Shown here in pieces: positions 32,939-41,907 of a DNA stretch of 48,699 bases. The stretch's first letter is position 1. Each line of letters starts with the position of its first letter. The translations under genes were made by a program, and so were the position numbers. The notes under the pieces are model-generated. The model was not told the DNA's origin, did not search any database, and was given only the letters and a program-made list of their open reading frames with translations. Origin of the DNA: Promethearchaeota archaeon. GTDB lineage: Archaea > Asgardarchaeota > Lokiarchaeia > Sigyniarchaeales > Promethearchaeaceae. Location: the NCBI GenBank assembly GCA_004524545.1, contig SDNX01000007.1, positions 1-48,699 of the forward strand. The letters run 5' to 3'.

Positions 32939-34504
32939 ATGAAGAAAGACCTCGTTCTTATTTTGGATTTTGGATCACAACTTGCTCACTTAATAAGCCG
33001 TCGAGTTAGAGATTTAGGAGTATATTCGGAAATTCGACCATTTAATATCGTGGTATCACAGATTAAAGAATTTTCCAATATTAAAGGGGTAATCCTTTCT
33101 GGAGGACCTTCAAGCGTATATGATCCCAACGCTCCCCAAATGAAGAATGAGATTTTAGATTATTTCACTTCTCAAAATATCCCCGTTTTAGGATTGTGTT
33201 ATGGGCATCAGTTGATCGCTCAATTAAAGGGAGGAGTGGTAAGAAATGAAGATAATAAAGAGTTTGGGAAAACTTCTTTAACAGTGATTAGTCCCCGGAA
33301 TATCTTAGAAGGATTGAATCCCGAAGAAATTGTATGGATGTCTCATGGAGATCAGGTTGAATCCCTTCCAGAAGGATACGAAGTATATGCACGCACTAAT
33401 AACTGTCCTATTGCTGCATATGGGAATGTAGAAAGCAAAATATATGGTTTACAATTTCACCCTGAAGTAGTGCACACAAAATCTGGAAATATCATCCTTT
33501 CGAACTTCCTATTTTCTATATGTAATGCCTTTAAAACATGGAAAATGGATGATTGGACTTCTCAATCTATTAAAGAAATTCAAAGAGAAGTAAAAGACGA
33601 AAGTGTATTATTAGGACTTTCCGGAGGAGTAGATTCTTCCGTTACTGCCCGATTACTTCAAGAAGCGATACATGAACGTGTTCATCCCGTTTTTGTAAAT
33701 AATGGACTGCTTAGAGAAAATGAAGAGAGAGAGATCGTGCACACGTTCAAAGATAAATTGCATTTCAAGAATTTTCATTATGTGGACGCAAGTAAACTCT
33801 TTTTAGAAAAGTTGAAAGGAGTAATTGATCCCGAAGAGAAACGGAAAATCATTGCTACAACTTTTATTGACGTATTTGATCAAAAAGCTGCTGAACTAAA
33901 AGAAAATTTCCCCGATATCACCTACCTTGCGCAAGGAACTATATATCCTGATCGCGTGGAAAGCTCCGCTACATCTGCAGCAAGCAGCAAAATTAAATCG
34001 CATCACAATGTAATTCTTCCCGAAAATATGAAATTAAAGGTCATTGAACCTCTTCGGGATTTGTATAAGGATGAAGTCCGCAGAATTGGTAAAAATTTAT
34101 TACCAGAAGATCTAGTAAATAGACAACCATTCCCCGGTCCTGGTTTAGCAGTTCGATGCATCGGAGAAATCACGGAAGAAAACCTGTCGATATTAAAAAA
34201 AGCAGATCTAATTATTAGAGAAGAAATCGAGAAGGTTCCGGGGCTCCAAGAGACTCTTTGGCAATATTTTGGTGTATTCCTTCCAGTTAAAACTGTAGGA
34301 GTTATGGGAGATGCTCGAACCTATGAATCAGTATGTGTGGTTCGTGTAGTTCAATCAATCGATGCGATGACCGCAAATTTTGCAAAACTGGATTGGAATG
34401 TATTGGAGTCAATATCGTCACGTATTATTAATGAAGTGAGAGGGATTAATCGAGTTGTATATGATATTAGCAATAAACCTCCCAGTACAATTGAATTTGA
34501 ATAA
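32939..34504 (+). CDS. guaA: GMP synthase (glutamine-hydrolysing, fused)
   Basis: A 521-residue two-domain enzyme converting XMP to GMP. Residues ~1-200 are the glutamine amidotransferase with catalytic Cys in GLCYGHQ and His in FHPEV; residues ~205-400 are the ATP pyrophosphatase with SGGVDSS; the C-terminal dimerisation domain ends in NKPPSTIEFE. Many archaea encode these as two separate proteins, so the fused form here is of the bacterial/eukaryotic type. Nothing is missing. It follows the Rag-like gene by 38 bases on the same strand and could be in the same transcript. The region just downstream holds a palindrome and T-runs that may end the transcript. Confidence 0.95.
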   Translation: MKKDLVLILDFGSQLAHLISRRVRDLGVYSEIRPFNIVVSQIKEFSNIKGVILSGGPSSVYDPNAPQMKNEILDYFTSQNIPVLGLCYGHQLIAQLKGGVVRNEDNKEFGKTSLTVISPRNILEGLNPEEIVWMSHGDQVESLPEGYEVYARTNNCPIAAYGNVESKIYGLQFHPEVVHTKSGNIILSNFLFSICNAFKTWKMDDWTSQSIKEIQREVKDESVLLGLSGGVDSSVTARLLQEAIHERVHPVFVNNGLLRENEEREIVHTFKDKLHFKNFHYVDASKLFLEKLKGVIDPEEKRKIIATTFIDVFDQKAAELKENFPDITYLAQGTIYPDRVESSATSAASSKIKSHHNVILPENMKLKVIEPLRDLYKDEVRRIGKNLLPEDLVNRQPFPGPGLAVRCIGEITEENLSILKKADLIIREEIEKVPGLQETLWQYFGVFLPVKTVGVMGDARTYESVCVVRVVQSIDAMTANFAKLDWNVLESISSRIINEVRGINRVVYDISNKPPSTIEFE

Positions 34505-34520
34505 AATTCTGTTTGAGGTT

Positions 34521-34550
34521 TTTTGAATTATTAGCTTAAGCTAGGTTTTT
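34521..34550 (+). terminator. Possible transcription terminator after guaA
   Basis: Two T-runs (34518-34524 and 34546-34550) flank the palindrome TAGCTTAAGCTA (34532-34543). U-rich tracts end transcription in archaea, and the position directly after the guaA stop fits. Confidence 0.4.
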
Positions 34551-34616
34551 AAGACGTAAACTCATTAAGTGCCTTGGTATTTTCATAAACGGGAAAGTGA
34601 ACTTGAGGTGTTATGA

Positions 34617-35531
34617 ATGAAAGAAGTTTGGACTGCTCTAATTTTGACATCAATAGCCGGATTATCTACCACTATTGGTGCGTTTCTGGGCATAATTAAT
34701 AGGAAACCGAGTCCTCGCTTCGTATCTTTTATTCTAGCAACATCTGGAGGAGTTATGGTTTTCTTGTCCTTTGTGGAAATGTTTATTCCTGCTTGGGAAA
34801 GTACACAACAAGGCTATGCTCTATTATTTTTAGGTATCGGATTAGGAATTGGATTTATCTTTGATATGCTGCTTCCTGAAGATAAAAACGTTCATGAACA
34901 CATTTTTAACGGAACTATAGTTCATAATGAGGAGGGTGAACCAATTCTTCAAACCTCTGTTAGAAAAGAACATCATCGTGGTCACAAACACTTCAAGCGG
35001 GGAGGAAGAGCCAGAAGAGGAGGTAAGGAATGTAAGCAAATGTATTGTATAGATGAGGAGAAATACATGAAATTGGGAATCCTTACAGTCTTAGCGCTAT
35101 TTCTACATAATCTACCAGAAGGTTTAGCTACATTCTCGTCCACTCTGCTCGATCCAAAACTTGGAGTTGAAATTGCAATTGCAACTGCCATGCATAACAT
35201 CCCTGAGGGGATATCAGTTGCGATCCCTATTTATTTGGCTACAAAAAACAAGAAGAAAGCTGTTTTTTACGCATTTATAAGTGGACTTGCAGAACCAGTC
35301 GGCGGATTGATTGCGTACGGTATTTTATTGCCATTTATCCAGGGTCCAGCAGGTCAAATGGTACTTAATTTCATGCTTGCATTAACAGCAGGAATAATGA
35401 TTTATATATCGGTTGATGTGTTAATCCCTACCGCAAAATCAATTGAGTATAAGCATACCATGATTATCGGGTTTACACTTGGAATGCTGGTAATTGGAAT
35501 TACAATTGTTTTTCTGAATTCTGGTGGTTAA
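34617..35531 (+). CDS. ZIP-family metal transporter (copy 1)
   Basis: A 304-residue ZIP protein with about eight membrane helices. Metal-binding motifs HNLPEGLATF and HNIPEGISVAIPIY are in helices IV and V. The loop between helices III and IV is long, rich in His, Arg and Gly (EHHRGHKHFKRGGRARRGG), and has a Cys, a typical metal-sensing loop of this family. Imports zinc or iron across the cytoplasmic membrane; substrate not readable. GAGGTG at 34605-34610 precedes the ATG. It converges with a paralogue whose stop codon overlaps its own. Confidence 0.92.
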   Translation: MKEVWTALILTSIAGLSTTIGAFLGIINRKPSPRFVSFILATSGGVMVFLSFVEMFIPAWESTQQGYALLFLGIGLGIGFIFDMLLPEDKNVHEHIFNGTIVHNEEGEPILQTSVRKEHHRGHKHFKRGGRARRGGKECKQMYCIDEEKYMKLGILTVLALFLHNLPEGLATFSSTLLDPKLGVEIAIATAMHNIPEGISVAIPIYLATKNKKKAVFYAFISGLAEPVGGLIAYGILLPFIQGPAGQMVLNFMLALTAGIMIYISVDVLIPTAKSIEYKHTMIIGFTLGMLVIGITIVFLNSGG

Positions 35532-36376
35532 AGGTTGAGCAAAATCAAGCTTGCAGCCATGACTACCATCCCAACCATTATACCAATTATGGTAAGATGC
35601 CCTTTTTTATCATATTTTTGAGCAGTAGGAAGAATCTCGTCCAGTGAAATATATACCATAACTCCAGCGATAAACCCAAGCATTCCACCGATTATTTGGT
35701 CATTTAAGAACGAAAAGAGAATTAAATATCCGATTGACGCACCAAATGGTTCTGCTAATCCCGATAGAAAACTATACCAAAAAGCCTTTCTCTTATTTCC
35801 TGTAGCATAAAATACTGGAATGGATACCGATATTCCCTCTGGTATATTGTGAATAGCAATTGCAATGGTTAGGAGAACCCCAAGTGAGGTATCAGAAAGT
35901 GCAGCTCCGAATGTGGCTAAGCCTTCAGGGAAATTATGAATGGCGATGGCTAACGCAGTCACAAGTCCCGTTTTCATTAAACCTTTCCTATCTTTTTCAT
36001 GGATGCCTTTTTTATCCTCTTCCAGTTCAAATTCGTTCCCCTTCTTCTCGGTTTCCTTCTCCATAACGGCAACAATATGATGTGGATTCTCGACTTTCTC
36101 AGGAATTACTTGATCGAGTAGAAACATGAAGGCAACTCCAATGAAAAAAACAATAACACCCCAATTATAATTAATTGCATCAATAGCTTGTGGAAGTAAT
36201 TCTACAAAAGAAACGTATGTCATAACGCCTCCTGATAGACCTAATGTAAAAGATAGAAATCCAAGCCTTGGTTTTTTGATCATATACGCGATTAAACTTC
36301 CTATTCCCGTACTTAAACCCGCAATTGATACTAATAAAAATGCAATCAGAACTGAATCCATGTTGTGATTTTGCAT
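35528..36376 (-). CDS. ZIP-family metal transporter (copy 2)
   Basis: A 282-residue ZIP paralogue of copy 1, also with HNFPEGLATF and HNIPEGISVSIPVFYAT motifs and about eight helices. The loop between helices III and IV is acidic and lysine-rich instead of His-rich (EKETEKKGNEFELEEDKKG), so it may handle metal differently. A second ATG at 36361 is also possible as start. The two genes converge and share four bases at their stops (TTAA). Confidence 0.92.
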   Translation of the reverse strand: MQNHNMDSVLIAFLLVSIAGLSTGIGSLIAYMIKKPRLGFLSFTLGLSGGVMTYVSFVELLPQAIDAINYNWGVIVFFIGVAFMFLLDQVIPEKVENPHHIVAVMEKETEKKGNEFELEEDKKGIHEKDRKGLMKTGLVTALAIAIHNFPEGLATFGAALSDTSLGVLLTIAIAIHNIPEGISVSIPVFYATGNKRKAFWYSFLSGLAEPFGASIGYLILFSFLNDQIIGGMLGFIAGVMVYISLDEILPTAQKYDKKGHLTIIGIMVGMVVMAASLILLNL

Positions 36377-36533
36377 TTTTCACATAAAATGATTACTCTT
36401 TAGAAACTGGTATACTCAAATACAACAGAAGCAAAGTCAATAAGATGTTTCATTAGGTATTTTTGTCATTCATTTGGGAAACTTTTTTGTATAGGAAGGT
36501 ACATTTTGAACTATCAAACTGATTGTGAATAAA

Positions 36534-39017
36534 ATGGAACCAAAACACTATTTTCTTCATTTGGAACCGGATCTCGAAACATTTGTATTTTCAGGAATCA
36601 CCCAAATTAAGATACATTCTGAAGAAATCATAAAGAAAATCGTGCTGAATGCAAAAACTCTCAATATTCTATCATGCAAGATAAAGAAGGGAGAAGATTA
36701 TGTTGCTTGTGATTTTGACTATGATGATGATAAAGAAGAACTTGTCATAAAATATCCCCAAGGAGTGCAAGGGGATTTTGAGTTAAAAATCCAGTTCAAA
36801 GGAGAACTTAACGATAAGCTGTTGGGATTTTATAGAAGCAGTTATGTTATCGAGGGGCAAGAAGGAACTAAATATATCGGAACTACTCAATTTGAAGAAA
36901 GATATGCTCGTTGGGCATTCCCTTGCTTTGATGAACCGAAATATAAAACCCCCTTTGATATCGAATATGTTATTAATGAAAATTTAACAGGTATTTCGAA
37001 TACGGCAGTCTCCGAGGAAATTAAACTAGAAAATGGTAAAAAATTAGTGAAATTCGAACAAACTCCTAAAATGTGTACCTATTTGTTATATTTTGGTATT
37101 GGTGAGTTTGAATATATTGAATCAAAAAGTGATACAATTACCTACAGAGTATATACTACTCCAGGACATGCACATAAAGGAGAACTTGGTTTAGAAATAA
37201 GTAGAAAATCTATTGAAATACTCGAAGAGTTGACAGGAATCCCCTTTCCAATCTCAAAAATGGACAATATTGCAGTAAAAGATTTCCAATTTGGGGCTAT
37301 GGAAAATTATGGGGCAGTAACTTATCGTGAACCTCTTATTCTAGTATATCCAGGAAAAACTTCAAAATCATCCAAAACTCAAATTGTAATTGTAATTTGT
37401 CATGAAAATGCACATATGTGGTTTGGTAATTTAGTTTCACCTGCTGACTGGCCTTATGTATGGCTAAATGAAAGTTTTGCCTCATATTTTGAACGAGTAG
37501 TCACAGACCGTATTTATCCTGAATGGAACATCTGGGACGACTTTATTTTTGATTCTACAGCCAGTGCTTTAATGCGCGATTCATTGATCAATACTTTTCC
37601 TATTGAACTCCCAGGGGGAAAACCCATTGATATTAACTCTGCAACCGCTCCTATTATCTATGATAAAGGAGCTTCAGTCATTAGAGTGTTAAGCGATTAT
37701 TTGGGAGAAGAAAAATTCAAACTTGGAATTAAGAGTTACATGGAAAAATTCCAATTTGACATTTCCAATACTGCTCAATTCTGGGAAACTTTTGAAGAAG
37801 CTACGGGAGAACCTATTACGGAATTCGCGAAGTCTTGGGTACACCAAGAAGGTTATCCCTATGTAACTGCCCACCGAGAAGGAAGCCTATTAAAAATTGA
37901 GCAGTCCCGATTCACGTTCCTTGAACATGAATCGGAAACTCTTTGGTTGTTACCCATTTCTTATACAATTTTTCTTCAGGATGGAACCCAAGTAAGCGAA
38001 AAAGTTGTACTCAAAGAAAAATCAATGGAAATAACTCTACCGGTAAATACCGTGGCTTACAAACTTAATGCAGAGCAAAAAGGATTCTATCGGGTATTGT
38101 ACTCAGATGAAAATTTAGAGAAACTAGGATCACTCATTAAAGAAAAGAAACTTCACCATCTTGACGTTTATGGTATTCAAAGTGATATGTATAATTTTGT
38201 TCTACGAGGAACATACACTGTAGAACAATATCTGGATTATTTGCAGAAATATTATACCCACGAAGAAAGTTATTTAAGTCTCCGGGACATCGCAGCTGGT
38301 TTAGACTCGTTGTATTTCTTCTTAGATTCAAAACGCTCTCGTATTGCAGAAATTGGAAAAGCAATGTTTGATAATTATCTTGAAAAGAATGGATTGGAAC
38401 CAAAAGAAGATGACAGTTTAGAAACTTCACGTTTGCGAAGCAGTTTGCTTTGGTCAGCATTCAAATATGGGTCAAAGATGGTTACTGATTTTATCAAGAA
38501 GAAGTATGAAGCATTCAAGAAAGACGAAGCTATCCACCCTGATATTCTCAGTACCGTGTACCGGGCAATTGCAGCTTATGATAAAAAGTCTAAAGACCTA
38601 TTCTTTGCTAAATTGACCGATCCAAGTACATCAGGTCAAGAAATGTTGTACTTATGCCAAGCAGTGGGTGAAATACGTGATGAAGCAACTTTAAAGGATG
38701 TATTCGATATAACGTTGGAAAAAATGCCTAAAAATGTTCGATATATACCCATTGCATTAGCTGCTCGGAATGAAACTACGAAACCTTGGATGTGGACGTG
38801 GTATAAAGATCATGCAGAACTTTTGAAAGAGAAATTAACTCCTATGGATCTTGGAAGAGTATTGATAGGTTTTGCTTCTCGATCTGGAATTGGCAAAGAA
38901 GAAGATGTAGGTGTAGTGCTAGAAAAACTTGCTACGCAAATGCCCGAACGTGAAGATGATATAAAAATGGCATTAGAAATGTTAAAAATCTATTCCACGG
39001 CTGTGTATCGTAACTAA
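36534..39017 (+). CDS. M1-family aminopeptidase
   Basis: An 827-residue zinc aminopeptidase of the tricorn-interacting factor/PepN type that trims N-terminal residues from peptides. Exopeptidase motif GAMENYG at about residue 254, zinc site HENAH at 290-294 with the second Glu in WLNESFASYFE. The middle His-x-x-x-His is intact, but the family HELAHQW reads HENAHMW here. The N-terminal beta domain and C-terminal alpha-helical ERAP1-like domain are both present. A GTG at 36525 would add three residues. No signal peptide, so cytoplasmic, probably downstream of the proteasome. Converges with the GNAT gene, overlapping by four bases. Confidence 0.93.
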   Translation: MEPKHYFLHLEPDLETFVFSGITQIKIHSEEIIKKIVLNAKTLNILSCKIKKGEDYVACDFDYDDDKEELVIKYPQGVQGDFELKIQFKGELNDKLLGFYRSSYVIEGQEGTKYIGTTQFEERYARWAFPCFDEPKYKTPFDIEYVINENLTGISNTAVSEEIKLENGKKLVKFEQTPKMCTYLLYFGIGEFEYIESKSDTITYRVYTTPGHAHKGELGLEISRKSIEILEELTGIPFPISKMDNIAVKDFQFGAMENYGAVTYREPLILVYPGKTSKSSKTQIVIVICHENAHMWFGNLVSPADWPYVWLNESFASYFERVVTDRIYPEWNIWDDFIFDSTASALMRDSLINTFPIELPGGKPIDINSATAPIIYDKGASVIRVLSDYLGEEKFKLGIKSYMEKFQFDISNTAQFWETFEEATGEPITEFAKSWVHQEGYPYVTAHREGSLLKIEQSRFTFLEHESETLWLLPISYTIFLQDGTQVSEKVVLKEKSMEITLPVNTVAYKLNAEQKGFYRVLYSDENLEKLGSLIKEKKLHHLDVYGIQSDMYNFVLRGTYTVEQYLDYLQKYYTHEESYLSLRDIAAGLDSLYFFLDSKRSRIAEIGKAMFDNYLEKNGLEPKEDDSLETSRLRSSLLWSAFKYGSKMVTDFIKKKYEAFKKDEAIHPDILSTVYRAIAAYDKKSKDLFFAKLTDPSTSGQEMLYLCQAVGEIRDEATLKDVFDITLEKMPKNVRYIPIALAARNETTKPWMWTWYKDHAELLKEKLTPMDLGRVLIGFASRSGIGKEEDVGVVLEKLATQMPEREDDIKMALEMLKIYSTAVYRN

Positions 39018-39562
39018 TCCAGCCATTTTTCCATTAGTAGTTCATCAATATATTTTTTTTTCATTAAAAACTGTTTTTGACGAATACCTATCCGCCGAAA
39101 TCCAAGTTTTTCATATAATTGGATCGCTCGAGTATTAGAAATTAAGGTTCCAAGGACTATTTTGCTTTTTCCGTTCTTACGGGATTCGTTCATGGCAAAT
39201 TCCATAAGTTTTCTACCCAAGCCCAAATCACGGAACTTTTTCTGGATGATGATTCCAAGTAGCCCAACATGTCCAGATGCCTCCCATTCATCGTGATGAA
39301 TCGTACATTGGCCAATTACAATGTTTTCATCTTTTTTTTGTACTACTGCGACTATACATAAGTTTCCGAATCCGATTAGTTCATTATACCAACTAATCTT
39401 CTCAAACTTGTCGATTACCTTCGAAAAGGAAGGTTGATATATCCCTTCATCAATTACATCATTGTAATTGTCCCAAATGTCGTTTAAATCCTCCTTAAGA
39501 ATGTGTCGCAAGACTACTTGTTGATTATTTTTTAGTGTTACAGTGATTTGTGACATGGGCAA
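39014..39562 (-). CDS. GNAT acetyltransferase
   Basis: A 182-residue Gcn5-related N-acetyltransferase. The acetyl-CoA site follows the strand VGLLGIIIQKKFRDLGLGRKLMEFA (Q/RxxGxG/A variant DLGLGR), and NTRAIQLYEKLGFRRIG is the motif B end. The acceptor may be a protein N-terminus, polyamine or small molecule; not readable. Start ATG at 39562 or the ATG two codons later. Confidence 0.9.
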   Translation of the reverse strand: MPMSQITVTLKNNQQVVLRHILKEDLNDIWDNYNDVIDEGIYQPSFSKVIDKFEKISWYNELIGFGNLCIVAVVQKKDENIVIGQCTIHHDEWEASGHVGLLGIIIQKKFRDLGLGRKLMEFAMNESRKNGKSKIVLGTLISNTRAIQLYEKLGFRRIGIRQKQFLMKKKYIDELLMEKWLD

Positions 39563-39666
39563 TCGTTCATTTTATTACAAAGGTTTTTTGGAATAAACAG
39601 CAAAAATTTCTTTTAGTTGTCCAATTAAAGCAATTAAATAAAATAAACGTACAGAATTTGAGTAAA

Positions 39667-40026
39667 ATGAGTCACAAAGACGAAAAAAACAAGAATATTG
39701 ACACGCAACCCATTAGTTTAGAGGAAGCATTACAATCCAAACTTTCTCAAGAAAAACGATTGTTAGGACAAGATTTAGATTCCGATGAGAGAACCATTAT
39801 TGGATTTTTTGAACAGAAAAAACGATTGATTTTGGACCGAATCTATATCATATTCAATCAAACTCGAAAAAACCTTGATATGGAGCTCAAGACAAAGAAT
39901 GAACTGCGAGAGAAACTTGTTAGCTTAGCAGAGAAAGAATATATCCGAATCGAGGGATTTGTGTATGAAGGAGAGGAACGTGAAGCGTTCATTTTAATGG
40001 AAAAGGGCGAAGAGCTTATTAAATAG
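39667..40026 (+). CDS. Small helical protein, unknown
   Basis: 119 residues from ATG 39667; an open frame extends upstream to 39550 but would run into the divergent GNAT gene. Highly charged, with probable helices DERTIIGFFEQKKRLILDRIYIIFNQ and a C-terminal strand-turn pattern (REKLVSLAEKEYIRIEGFVYEGEEREAFILMEKG) reminiscent of a winged helix wing. A DNA- or RNA-binding role is only a guess. Family not recognised. Confidence 0.55.
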   Translation: MSHKDEKNKNIDTQPISLEEALQSKLSQEKRLLGQDLDSDERTIIGFFEQKKRLILDRIYIIFNQTRKNLDMELKTKNELREKLVSLAEKEYIRIEGFVYEGEEREAFILMEKGEELIK

Positions 40027-40123
40027 TAGGTTTCATTTTTCATTAGTTAAATTTATCTTTCTCATTTTTTGTCTATACGGATATATAGGTCATTTTGACT
40101 AATAATAAACTAAGTGAACTATC

Positions 40124-41905
40124 ATGTCTGAATCTGACGAAAATTTTAGTAATGTACATTCTGCTGAACATAAGGACGTAAAATCACGTTCAGCACTGTG
40201 TATATCATTCTATCTGATTATATCCATTTCTTGTTATGCTCTATTTATTGGAGGATTGTGGGCAATACTAGACGTAATTCAACCTACAGGAAAGTGGGAA
40301 TGGTTTAAAAGCTTATGGCAGGATGGAAAGCAGATGTTAGTAATCCTTCTAGCGGGAGGTTTCGGAATTGTTGGAGTAGTAGGAGTGCTAATGTTGTGGT
40401 TTTTGTATCCCAAGGGAACAAAATTAATTCACAAAATGCTTTACCCTCCGATAACCAAGGAAGAATTTGAAAAGGGCAATTTTCTTGCGCGATTCATCAC
40501 TGCGGGGCTATTAATTTCCATCTTTGTGATAGTAGTTGGTTCGGTCCTCACATTGGTTGAACTCGTGGTCATTGAGAGTGGGAGTTTCATTGCATTCCTA
40601 TATGATACTCCTAATGGACTATTGATCATGCTGTTTTCTTCCATCTTAGTTGTATTCACTATCTTGGTCGTTGTGTTTACTTGGGTATGGATAAATGGAT
40701 ATCAAAAGACTCTGAAATGGATTGCAGATAGCAATGCAAGTATTGATAGGACGGAAATTGACACTGCAGAATGGACCACTGGGGTTACCTTGTATATTAT
40801 CATCCTAATAAGCATTCTTGGTGCTGCTTTTGGAGGAGCATGGTATGGAATGCAAGCATTTTCAGATGAAATTAATTGGTTAAATTTCGGAACCACTACT
40901 TTAGTCATTGGAGGATTAGCTAGTCTCGTATTTTTGGCTCTTATTGGAGGTCTTGTATTATTCAGTAGAGGTAGCTATACTATTTGTCGCATGTTATTCG
41001 TTGTTCGACGAAAAATGTCTGATAAAATCTCCTCACCTGATGATAAAAAGTACGTAAAAACTATCACCATCACCCTCTTAATTGCTATTGCACTCCTAAT
41101 TATTGGAACAGTTGGAATTTTAGTAGAATTGTTAATGAATTTAGCATCTGGGGGAACAGAAACATTCTATGACTTCCTCATCGGACTTCCTTCCTATGGA
41201 ATTTGGGTATCCATATTTAGCGGGATGCTATTTGCTGGAATATGGGTGCTAATTTTCATAATTTTCACCTGGAGCCATGGATTTTTTGCATTCTTTAATC
41301 TAATTGGTAGAAAAATTCTGCGAGATAATGAAAAGATTGAACGTGATCTTCATAGTAAGGCCCAAGTTGCATTTGGAGTGATAGTCTATCTGCTAATTTG
41401 GGTAAGTGTACTCGGAATTGTGTATGGGGCAATTTGGTGGGGTCTAGAATATTGGGCTCTGCAACCTTCTTGGACGACAGTGACTCTCTCTCTGAAATTC
41501 TTAGCATTTGAATCCATGGGTAGTATATTATTCCTCTTACTAACAGGGGGTTTACTATTGGCGCGCAGATTAGTCTTCTTCATTAGCAAGATGTTATTTG
41601 TTCGAAGAGAAGATATCCCCAAGCAAGCGGAGAAAGCGGATAAAATTTTTGCAGGGATTTTTACGGTTGCACTTTTAGTAGCCATTGCGTTAGTTTTTGT
41701 GGGCTCTTTCGGTATACTTGTGGATTATCTAGTAGATCCGACTATAGTAAATTTAGTTTTACTTCAACCTAGTGGAGTTCTCATCATGATAATCAGTGGA
41801 ATGACGTTAGTCTCTATGTGGATACTCATATTTTGTATTTTCATATTTACCCATGGCTACTTCTTTTTCTTCATTCGGTTCTTACAAAGAATTCTAAAAC
41901 AATAA
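40124..41905 (+). CDS. Large membrane protein made of three tandem repeats, unknown family
   Basis: A 593-residue integral membrane protein with about twelve hydrophobic segments. It is built from three copies of a unit of about 180-200 residues (roughly 24-203, 217-400, 412-593), each with four membrane helices. Two landmarks recur at regular spacing: an IHKMLYP / CRMLFVVRR / SKMLFVRRE stretch at about 103, 288 and 488, and FTWVWINGY / FTWSHGFFAF / FTHGYFFFF at about 185, 381 and 575. Short charged loops connect them. I know no family with this layout; a transporter or a channel is possible. The first ~22 residues are hydrophilic. Confidence 0.7.
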   Translation: MSESDENFSNVHSAEHKDVKSRSALCISFYLIISISCYALFIGGLWAILDVIQPTGKWEWFKSLWQDGKQMLVILLAGGFGIVGVVGVLMLWFLYPKGTKLIHKMLYPPITKEEFEKGNFLARFITAGLLISIFVIVVGSVLTLVELVVIESGSFIAFLYDTPNGLLIMLFSSILVVFTILVVVFTWVWINGYQKTLKWIADSNASIDRTEIDTAEWTTGVTLYIIILISILGAAFGGAWYGMQAFSDEINWLNFGTTTLVIGGLASLVFLALIGGLVLFSRGSYTICRMLFVVRRKMSDKISSPDDKKYVKTITITLLIAIALLIIGTVGILVELLMNLASGGTETFYDFLIGLPSYGIWVSIFSGMLFAGIWVLIFIIFTWSHGFFAFFNLIGRKILRDNEKIERDLHSKAQVAFGVIVYLLIWVSVLGIVYGAIWWGLEYWALQPSWTTVTLSLKFLAFESMGSILFLLLTGGLLLARRLVFFISKMLFVRREDIPKQAEKADKIFAGIFTVALLVAIALVFVGSFGILVDYLVDPTIVNLVLLQPSGVLIMIISGMTLVSMWILIFCIFIFTHGYFFFFIRFLQRILKQ

Positions 41906-41907
41906 TC

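Noticed and set aside
34532-34543. TAGCTTAAGCTA palindrome as a regulator site
   Set aside because: It lies directly after guaA between T-runs, so a transcript end is the simpler reading.
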